From: Erythrobacter sp. UBA3075
GTDB taxonomy: Bacteria; Pseudomonadota; Alphaproteobacteria; Sphingomonadales; Sphingomonadaceae
Assembly (NCBI GenBank): GCA_002367375.1
Contig: DFBR01000015.1
Span: 1 to 7,556 of the forward strand
Direction: 5' to 3'
Length of the DNA: 7,556 nt
Numbering within the stretch: the stretch's first letter is position 1; each line of letters begins with the position of its first letter. The notes under the pieces are model-generated. The model did no database searches and was not told the DNA's origin. It worked only from the letters and a program-made list of their open reading frames with translations. Both the position numbers and the translations under genes were made by a program. Shown piece by piece: positions 1 to 7,556 of the stretch.

Positions 1-743
1 GGCTGCTCGACCGCCGCCGTGACCCGCTCGAATATTGCGCGGAACGCCTCACCGCCTTCAATCAGTTCGGCCTTGGGGAAGCGCGCACGCAGCTCATCCT
101 CGCCTTCATTGAATGCAAGGCAGCACACGCCCCTCTCGGTTGCCGCGACCAGCATCTTTCCCAGACTCGTGGCAATCACGCTCCAGTGGATTGCGCGTCC
201 GGCGCCGCCGTCTTTCCAATCGCTGGCCGTAAGCCCCATGTCTTTCCTGTCCTCATAGAAACGCGACGGTGCAGAATAGCCCGCCGCATAGATCGCATCG
301 CTGACGCGTTCCTCTTGCGCCAGGGCCTCCCCCGCCCGCTCCCGCCGCAGAGCGCGGGCGTAGGCGGCAGGCGAAAGGCCTACAGCGCGAGTAAAGATGC
401 GCTGGAGGTGCGTCGGCGAATATCCCGTCACCACGCCCAGCTTCTCAAGCGATACCGGCTCCTCAGCCTCGCGCAGGATAGTGATGACCTGCATAACCGC
501 CGCTTCCTCGCGGCTTTGCTGATCGGGAGCGCAGCGCTTGCAGGCGCGCAGGCCCGCCGCCTCTGCCGCATCGCCATTGGCGTAGAAGCGCACATTCTCT
601 CGCTTGGGAGCGCGCGCCGGGCATGATGGGCGGCAATAGATGCCGGTAGAATGCACGCCGGTAACGAACACGCCATCAAAGCGCCGGTCCTTGGCCATTG
701 CGATCTGCCAGCGATCATCATCGGTGAGCTGCTGTTGTGTCAT
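1..743 (-). CDS. ada: Ada-type bifunctional DNA methylation-repair protein and transcriptional activator (partial, C-terminus off the left edge)
   Basis: The gene reads leftward from the ATG at 743-741 and stays open to the window edge, giving 247 codons. The N-terminal domain has the Ada zinc-binding pattern: GIYCRPSC at residues 34-41 and CKRC at 68-71. This gives Cys37, Cys41, Cys68 and Cys71, one residue off E. coli Ada Cys38/42/69/72; Cys37 is the expected acceptor of methyl groups from DNA phosphotriesters. An AraC-type helix-turn-helix region follows at about 83-180. The start of the O6-methylguanine methyltransferase domain follows at about 186-247, with TERGVCCLAF resembling the E. 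coli segment. The PCHR active-site segment would lie in the roughly 100 residues beyond the edge, so its integrity is unknown. The start is supported by N-terminal length matching E. coli Ada; AGAAGG lies immediately upstream, closer than an ideal ribosome site. Known role in the family: direct reversal of alkylation damage and activation of the adaptive response once Cys-methylated. Confidence 0.93.
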   Translation of the reverse strand, partial: MTQQQLTDDDRWQIAMAKDRRFDGVFVTGVHSTGIYCRPSCPARAPKRENVRFYANGDAAEAAGLRACKRCAPDQQSREEAAVMQVITILREAEEPVSLEKLGVVTGYSPTHLQRIFTRAVGLSPAAYARALRRERAGEALAQEERVSDAIYAAGYSAPSRFYEDRKDMGLTASDWKDGGAGRAIHWSVIATSLGKMLVAATERGVCCLAFNEGEDELRARFPKAELIEGGEAFRAIFERVTAAVEQ

Positions 744-822
744 GCCTTCTACTTAGCCTTCCCCACATAGCTGCGCGTCCCGAAGCTTGCGGTCAATGTC
801 GCAGCGGCTAGAGAAGGTGGCG
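744..822. promoter_or_regulatory. Divergent intergenic region between ada and the protease gene
   Basis: This 79-base gap must hold the promoters of both divergent genes unless the protease is read from elsewhere. On the minus strand, TTGACC (796-791) is a fair -35 for ada, and CTATGT (770-765) is a possible -10. The spacer is 20 bases, longer than the usual 16-18, so the pairing is tentative. GCAAG and GCGCAG words occur between them and recall the GCGCAAG core of E. coli Ada boxes, but no full AAT-N6-box pattern is seen. No clear plus-strand promoter was found. Autoregulation of ada is known in E. coli; here it is only a possibility. Confidence 0.35.
811..817 (+). promoter_or_regulatory. 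Ribosome binding site that sets the protease start
   Basis: GAGAAGG ends five bases before the ATG at 823. The same reading frame is open further up, with a TTG at 787 and an ATG at 796, but neither has a comparable site. Starting at 823 also puts a clean signal peptide at the very N-terminus, whereas the upstream starts would add a charged 9- to 12-residue extension ahead of it. Confidence 0.7.
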
Positions 823-2406
823 ATGTCACGATTTTTTGCTTTCCTTGCCCTGCTGCTCGCCGTCACTGCGCTGCGGCCCGACCCTGCCCTTGCCGATCCT
901 GTCGATATTGACGCCGCCAGCCGGGGCGTGGTGCGCGTTGTTATCATCGGGCGCGATGGGCAGGAGCTGTTCCCGATTTCGCACGGCACCGGTTTTGCCG
1001 TCGGGCGAGAGCGGATCGTGACCAATGCCCATGTCGTACGCCAGGCGGTGCAGGACAATCGCCTGACGATCGGCATCGTGCCCGCCGATGGAGATCGCGC
1101 GGTTTACGCCCGGCTGGTGTCGGTCAGCCCGCGCAATGATCTTGCCCTGATCGAAGCGACCGAGCCGCTGGGCCTGCCGCCGCTCACCATTGCCGGAAAT
1201 CCCGCAGCGAGCGGCACGGTGACCTCGATCGGCTACCCGCTCAATGTGGACCGCGCGCAGGGCCTGTCCTTCAGCGACATGTTCCGCGCGCAGCCGCCCG
1301 TGACCGCCACCGGCTTCCTGTCTGGCAGACGCCCAAGCCGCGAATTCGATACTTTGCTGCACACCGCCCCCATCGCTGCCGGCAATAGCGGCGGCCCACT
1401 GGTCGACCAGTGCGGCAGAGTGCTGGGCGTCAATTCCTTCGGCGCGGAGAGCGAGGGGTCGGACGCAGAATTCTTCTTTGCCATTTCCACGCGCGAATTG
1501 CTGCCATTCCTGCGCGCCAATGATGTCAGCCCGCGCTTGAACTCCTCCGAATGCCGCAGCCTCGACCAGCTCGATGCCGAACAGCGCGTCCGCGAAAACG
1601 CTGCGCGCGATGCGCAGGAGCGGATTGCCGAAGAGCGCGCCGCTGCCGAGGCCCAGCGCACTGCCGACATGCGCCGCACGGTTACTTATGAAGTGATGGA
1701 GCAGCGCGACACCAAGCTGACGATTGCATTTTTGCTGCTGCTGATCAGCGCAGGCGCGGCGGGCCTCGCTTCCTTCGCGCATATGCAGAAAGACTATCGC
1801 CTGCGCGCCGCTGCGGGAGCGGTGGCCGTCCTCACGTTGATCGGGGCCTGCATCGCGTGGGTTACCCGCCCCTCCTTTGCAGAGATCGACACCCGTGTGG
1901 AAGAACGCTTGCGTGAAGCGATGGACGGCGATGACACGGGTGAAATCACTCCGATTGTGGCGGGCGCAGGTGACTATATATGCGTGCTCGATACTGAGCG
2001 CAGCCGCGTGGTGGGTGATCCGGCAGAGGACATTACTATCGGCTGGAGCGAAACCGGCTGTATCAATGACCGCACGCAATATGGCCTCGACAATGGTGAA
2101 TGGACCCGCGTCTTTGTCCCTTCGAGCGAGGCCGCGGTCTCGATCAACAGTTTCGATCCGGCAGCGGGCGAGCTGGTGATGGAACGCTATCTGCTGGGGC
2201 GCGAGGCGATGATCGATGCCCGCGCAGCACGCGCCGCCTATCAGGCACCGTCATGCGAGGCGGGCGAGGAAGCCGCGCGGGCCTTGGGTGGAAGTCAGAC
2301 CGCGATTACATCATCACTGCCGACCCGCCCGAATGAGCGGCTGGTCTATAACTGTTCGGTCAATTCACGCGATTCACGCAATGAAGGTGAGCCGACCGAC
2401 GACTAA
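823..2406 (+). CDS. Exported, membrane-anchored trypsin-like serine protease with a second extracytoplasmic domain
   Basis: The product is 527 residues. Residues 1-24 form a signal peptide with a likely cut after ALA (22-24). A chymotrypsin/HtrA-like protease domain covers about 28-235, with a complete apparent triad: His70 in TNAHVV, Asp106 in RNDLAL and Ser189 in GNSGGP. Residues 250-290 are rich in Glu, Arg and Ala and look like a coiled coil. Two hydrophobic segments at about 299-319 and 327-347 are joined by a short basic loop (QKDYRLR), which suggests a hairpin with its loop in the cytoplasm and both flanking domains in the periplasm. The C-terminal part (about 350-527) has four cysteines (387, 413, 478, 511) and matches no family I recognise. 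No PDZ domain is seen, unlike DegP/DegS. The substrate is unknown. It is followed by 140 bases before atpH, so co-transcription with the ATP synthase genes is not evident. Protease assignment is firm; topology is inferred. Confidence 0.88.
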   Translation: MSRFFAFLALLLAVTALRPDPALADPVDIDAASRGVVRVVIIGRDGQELFPISHGTGFAVGRERIVTNAHVVRQAVQDNRLTIGIVPADGDRAVYARLVSVSPRNDLALIEATEPLGLPPLTIAGNPAASGTVTSIGYPLNVDRAQGLSFSDMFRAQPPVTATGFLSGRRPSREFDTLLHTAPIAAGNSGGPLVDQCGRVLGVNSFGAESEGSDAEFFFAISTRELLPFLRANDVSPRLNSSECRSLDQLDAEQRVRENAARDAQERIAEERAAAEAQRTADMRRTVTYEVMEQRDTKLTIAFLLLLISAGAAGLASFAHMQKDYRLRAAAGAVAVLTLIGACIAWVTRPSFAEIDTRVEERLREAMDGDDTGEITPIVAGAGDYICVLDTERSRVVGDPAEDITIGWSETGCINDRTQYGLDNGEWTRVFVPSSEAAVSINSFDPAAGELVMERYLLGREAMIDARAARAAYQAPSCEAGEEAARALGGSQTAITSSLPTRPNERLVYNCSVNSRDSRNEGEPTDD

Positions 2407-2546
2407 AGTCGTAGTTGGGCCTCCCCGGTGTTGCATCACTTCTCACCCGATGCTAGGCGCGCGCCAGCTTTGGCAAGGTGCGTAATGCATCCAAATCCGT
2501 TGCTACCGATTCTTTCCGTTTCTCGGACCTAAGAGGACCTTCGCGC
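2407..2546 (+). promoter_or_regulatory. Intergenic region and probable leader of the F1 ATP synthase operon
   Basis: This 140-base stretch lies between the protease stop and the chosen atpH start, and is the obvious place for the operon promoter. No strong match was found. The best I can point to is TTGCAT (2431-2436), 16 bases, then CTAGGC (2453-2458), which is weak at the -10. The protease stop codon sits in a small imperfect palindrome, ACGACT-AA-AGTCGT (2399-2412), with no T-run after it, so a terminator for the protease gene is not supported. An in-frame GTG at 2478 would extend atpH through most of this region but is disfavoured. Confidence 0.4.
2531..2537 (+). promoter_or_regulatory. 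Ribosome binding site that sets the atpH start
   Basis: AAGAGGA ends nine bases before the GTG at 2547. It supports that GTG as the atpH start over the in-frame GTG at 2478, which has only a poor upstream purine run and would add 23 residues that do not resemble delta subunits. Confidence 0.7.
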
Positions 2547-3101
2547 GTGGAGATTTCCGCCGGTATTCAGGCAAGCCTGGCAGGCCGTTATGCCAGTGCC
2601 CTATTCGATCTCGCCAGTGAGGCGGGGACCGTTACTGCTGTCGAATCGGATCTCGACCAGCTGGATGCTGCGCTGTCCGAATCGGATGAACTGCGCGCGC
2701 TGATCCGCAATCCGGAAATCAGCCGTAGCCAGATCAAAAGCGTGATGGCCGGTATCGGTGAACACCTTGGCCTATCGGACCTCACCAGGAATTTCCTCGG
2801 CGTGCTGGCGGAAAACCGCCGCGTGTCCGCCATGCCCGGCATGATCCGTGCCTTTGCCACCATCGCAGCGGCACAGCGCGGCGAAGTGCAGGCCGAAGTC
2901 GCCAGCGCCCACGCGTTGACAGACGAACAGATCACCACGCTGGAAGGCAAGCTGCGCGCCCGCGAAGGCCGCACCGTCAAATTGAAATCACGCGTCGATC
3001 CCGACCTTTTGGGCGGGCTCGTCGTCACCATTGGATCACAGCGCATCGACAGCTCGATCCGCACCCGTCTCAACTCACTCGCCCAGGCCATGAAGGCTTA
3101 A
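2547..3101 (+). CDS. atpH: ATP synthase F1 delta subunit (OSCP family)
   Basis: The product is 184 residues from a GTG start, a normal length for bacterial delta. The opening, with [18 protein letters not shown] close to the N-terminus, is the typical first helix of the family, which packs against the N-termini of alpha. The C-terminal part carries the family signature region from about residue 144, with [19 protein letters not shown]. Delta sits on top of the F1 head and joins it to the b subunits of the peripheral stalk, so that alpha3beta3 does not rotate with the shaft. It is the first gene of the F1 operon, as usual in alphaproteobacteria, and ends 12 bases before the atpA start. Nothing unusual was seen apart from the GTG start. 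A longer form from the GTG at 2478 is possible but unlikely. Confidence 0.96.
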   Translation: MEISAGIQASLAGRYASALFDLASEAGTVTAVESDLDQLDAALSESDELRALIRNPEISRSQIKSVMAGIGEHLGLSDLTRNFLGVLAENRRVSAMPGMIRAFATIAAAQRGEVQAEVASAHALTDEQITTLEGKLRAREGRTVKLKSRVDPDLLGGLVVTIGSQRIDSSIRTRLNSLAQAMKA

Positions 3102-4643
<1,542 letters not shown>

Positions 4644-4663
4644 GTCACGAATAGGGAGCCACC

Positions 4664-5533
4664 ATGGCCTCTTTGAAGGAACTCAAGGATCGGATCGGGT
4701 CGGTTAAATCGACTCAGAAGATCACCAAGGCGAAGCAGATGGTCGCCGCCGCAAAGCTGCGCAAGGCGCAGGCTGCGGCTGAAGCTGCGCGTCCCTATGC
4801 CAATCGGCTGGCCGACGTGATGGGCTCGCTCGCCAGCAAGGTGAGCGGTGACGGCGCGCCATTGCTGCTGCGCGGCACCGGATCGGACAAACGCCATTTG
4901 CTGGTGGTCGTGAACACCGACAAGGGCCTGTGCGGCGGTCTCAACGCGAACATTGTGAAAGAGGCCAAGAAGCAGGCCAATGAGCTGATTGCAGAAGGCA
5001 AGGACGTAACCTTCTACCTCGTCGGCAAGAAGGGCCGCGCGCCGATCAAGCGTGAGTATCCGGATCGCATCGGCCACCACTTCGACACCTCCGAAGTGCG
5101 CCATATCGGCTTCAAAGAGGCTGATGCGATAGCCAGTGATCTGGTCGAGCGTTTCGAGAAGGGCGAATTCGATGTCGCGCATCTCGTTTACCCGATTTTC
5201 AAGAGCGCGCTGGCACAGGACCCGACCACTGTTCAGCTACTGCCTGTTCCCTCGCCCGAAACGGTCGAAGAATCGGACGCTGCCGTCGAATATGAGCCGG
5301 ATGAGGAAGAAATCCTCGCCGAACTGCTGCCCCGCTATGTCAAAACACAGCTATTTGGCGCGCTGCTCGAACGCGAGGCTTCCGAACAGGGCGCATCAAT
5401 GACCGCGATGGACAATGCCACGCGCAATGCAGGCGATCTGATCGACAAGCTGACAATCAAATACAACCGTAGCCGTCAGGCCGCGATTACCACCGAACTT
5501 ATTGAAATCATTGCCGGTGCGGAAGCACTGTAA
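4664..5533 (+). CDS. atpG: ATP synthase F1 gamma subunit (central rotor shaft)
   Basis: The product is 289 residues, normal for the family. GGGAG at 4654-4658 sits five bases before the ATG. The N-terminal helix contains [20 protein letters not shown] (17-36), and the C-terminal helix ends in the gamma signature [14 protein letters not shown] (275-288). These two helices form the coiled coil that turns inside alpha3beta3; the middle Rossmann-like part docks with epsilon and the c-ring. Two residues are odd compared with E. coli. Lys24 lies where E. coli has Met23 (mature numbering), and Ser245 lies where E. coli has Arg242; from Ser245 to the end the two proteins align without gaps. Both sites are known from E. 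coli coupling mutants and suppressors (see findings). Elsewhere the gene looks ordinary. It is followed 13 bases later by an unrelated lipoprotein gene instead of atpD. Confidence 0.98.
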   Translation: MASLKELKDRIGSVKSTQKITKAKQMVAAAKLRKAQAAAEAARPYANRLADVMGSLASKVSGDGAPLLLRGTGSDKRHLLVVVNTDKGLCGGLNANIVKEAKKQANELIAEGKDVTFYLVGKKGRAPIKREYPDRIGHHFDTSEVRHIGFKEADAIASDLVERFEKGEFDVAHLVYPIFKSALAQDPTTVQLLPVPSPETVEESDAAVEYEPDEEEILAELLPRYVKTQLFGALLEREASEQGASMTAMDNATRNAGDLIDKLTIKYNRSRQAAITTELIEIIAGAEAL

Positions 5534-5546
5534 GCGGAAACGACTA

Positions 5547-5891
5547 ATGAAAAAATTCTTCCTCCTCCTCCCGATCCTCGCGCCCGTAACACTGCTGGCG
5601 GCCTGCGCTGAAGAGCCCGCGCCAGAGCCGGTGGAAACCGCCGAGCCGGTCGAAATCGTAGAACTTCCCGCGCCGGACAGCGAAGTCTTCGCTGCCGCTT
5701 TTGCCGAAGCCTGCCCCAATGCTGAGACGGTCAATGTTTCGCTTTGCCGCCGTGCAATGGGCGCCGAAACCGCCGCTTGTGAATACGGGCTCGGCGATGA
5801 CGAATATATGCGCAACGATGCGACGCTCGCGATCAACGAAGCCGGAGACGGCTGGGTGATCCAGGACCCCGAAGCGGTCTGCGCCCAATAA
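5547..5891 (+). CDS. Small predicted lipoprotein of unknown function, inserted between atpG and atpD
   Basis: The product is 114 residues. Residues 1-19 are a short lipoprotein signal (MKK, a Leu-rich core, then the lipobox LAAC at 17-20), so Cys20 should be lipidated after signal peptidase II cleavage. A Glu/Pro/Val-rich linker of about 25 residues follows, with repeated EPVE-like units (PEPVE, AEPVE). The small C-terminal domain (about 45-114) has four cysteines (56, 67, 78, 112), enough for two disulfides in the periplasm. I recognise no family. The chosen ATG at 5547 has a weak AGCGGA eight bases upstream; the frame is open back to an ATG at 5502 inside atpG, but that would bury the signal under a basic extension. 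It is 13 bases after atpG and 42 before atpD, so it probably shares their transcript. Because it is exported, it is unlikely to touch cytoplasmic F1. Confidence 0.85.
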   Translation: MKKFFLLLPILAPVTLLAACAEEPAPEPVETAEPVEIVELPAPDSEVFAAAFAEACPNAETVNVSLCRRAMGAETAACEYGLGDDEYMRNDATLAINEAGDGWVIQDPEAVCAQ

Positions 5892-7391
<1,500 letters not shown>

Positions 7392-7398
7392 CTACAAC

Positions 7399-7422
7399 TC
7401 CCCTCCCGCTTGCGGGAGGGGA
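7399..7422. repeat. Perfect GC-rich palindrome (hairpin) between atpD and atpC, REP-like
   Basis: TCCCCTCCCGC, a central TT, then GCGGGAGGGGA: two 11-base arms that are exact inverted complements, or a 10-bp stem with a CTTG loop. It begins 8 bases after the atpD stop and ends 15 bases before the atpC ATG. It is followed by only TTT (7423-7425) and then AGGTAAAAG, so it lacks the T-run of an intrinsic terminator. I recall near-identical CCCCTCCCGC/GCGGGAGGGG palindromes scattered between genes in sphingomonads, but that is memory, not a search. A single copy is seen in this window. Confidence 0.8.
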
Positions 7423-7437
7423 TTTAGGTAAAAGAAA

Positions 7438-7556
7438 ATGGCACTGCACTTTGAACTCGTAACCCCGTCAAAGCTCGTCCGTTCGGAAGACGTCCACATG
7501 GTCGTCGTCCCCGGCGCAGAGGGTGAATTTGGCGTATTGGAAGGCCATGCGCCTTT
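7438..7556 (+). CDS. atpC: ATP synthase F1 epsilon subunit (partial, C-terminus off the right edge)
   Basis: Thirty-nine complete codons are visible before the window ends. The opening [14 protein letters not shown], then [16 protein letters not shown] (24-39), is the typical start of the epsilon N-terminal beta-sandwich, including the [11 protein letters not shown] turn conserved in the family. Epsilon binds gamma at the foot of the shaft and contacts the c-ring; in many bacteria its C-terminal helices inhibit ATP hydrolysis, but that part is outside the window. The ribosome site is modest: AGG at 7426-7428, nine bases before the ATG, just after the hairpin. This gene is the expected last member of the F1 operon. 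Confidence 0.95.
   Translation, partial: MALHFELVTPSKLVRSEDVHMVVVPGAEGEFGVLEGHAP

Noticed and set aside
186..626. A plus-strand open frame of 146 codons over the ada gene.
   Set aside because: The minus-strand frame gives the diagnostic Ada zinc cysteines and helix-turn-helix, so the plus-strand frame is a shadow.
428..721. A minus-strand open frame of 97 codons within the ada gene.
   Set aside because: It is in a different frame from the real Ada reading frame, which starts at 743 and runs to the window edge.
826..2079. A long open frame (417 codons) on the minus strand across the protease gene.
   Set aside because: It lies wholly antisense to a gene with a clear signal peptide and catalytic triad. 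Its translation has no recognisable motif, and long shadow frames are expected in GC-rich coding DNA.
2399..2412. Palindrome ACGACT-AA-AGTCGT over the protease stop codon, considered as a terminator.
   Set aside because: The stem is only 5-6 bp with a tiny loop, and no T-run follows.
2478..2546. A 23-residue N-terminal extension of the delta subunit from the GTG at 2478.
   Set aside because: A better ribosome site precedes the GTG at 2547, the shorter protein has the usual family length, and the extension does not look like delta sequence.
5547..5891. The inserted gene as a zeta-type F1 inhibitor, a known alphaproteobacterial ATP synthase regulator.
   Set aside because: It has a lipoprotein signal peptide and lipobox, so it should be exported, whereas zeta is a small cytoplasmic helical protein. 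The sequence also does not resemble it.
7399..7425. The hairpin after atpD as an intrinsic transcription terminator ending the operon.
   Set aside because: Only three T bases follow, and atpC, the expected last gene, begins 15 bases after the stem. A partial terminator cannot be excluded.

Overview
The window looks like a piece of an alphaproteobacterial chromosome. The main evidence is a stand-alone F1 ATP synthase operon (atpH-atpA-atpG-atpD-atpC) with no Fo genes in front of it. Alphaproteobacteria characteristically keep F1 and Fo genes at separate loci. The wording of the proteins, the high-GC coding style and a GC-rich palindrome after atpD suggest Sphingomonadales, perhaps an Erythrobacter-like organism. 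That placement is inference from memory, not from a search.

Layout. Bases 1-743 (minus strand) hold the first 247 codons of an Ada-type alkylation-repair regulator, cut by the window's left edge. A 79-base divergent gap separates it from a plus-strand gene (823-2406) for an exported, membrane-anchored trypsin-like serine protease with a second exported domain. A 140-base gap follows, and then the F1 operon runs to the right edge: delta (2547-3101), alpha (3114-4643), gamma (4664-5533), a small predicted lipoprotein of unknown function (5547-5891), beta (5934-7391), a perfect GC-rich hairpin (7399-7422), and the first 39 codons of epsilon (from 7438).

How the genes work together. Alpha, beta, gamma, delta and epsilon form the soluble catalytic head and central stalk of ATP synthase. 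Delta ties the head to the peripheral stalk, and gamma and epsilon form the rotor shaft. Their key nucleotide-binding motifs are intact, and their tight spacing fits one transcript. The lipoprotein is exported, so it is unlikely to be an F1 subunit despite its position. The protease and Ada genes have no evident functional link to the operon.

Most notable. (1) The gamma subunit naturally carries Lys at the position equivalent to E. coli gamma Met23, where Met-to-Lys is a classic coupling-defective mutation. It also has Ser at the position equivalent to gamma Arg242, a known suppressor site, while beta keeps an intact DELSEED loop. (2) A lipoprotein gene is inserted between atpG and atpD. (3) A hairpin sits between atpD and atpC. 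No CRISPR array, mobile element, tRNA or rRNA was recognised, and nothing here looks like a wholly new multi-gene system.
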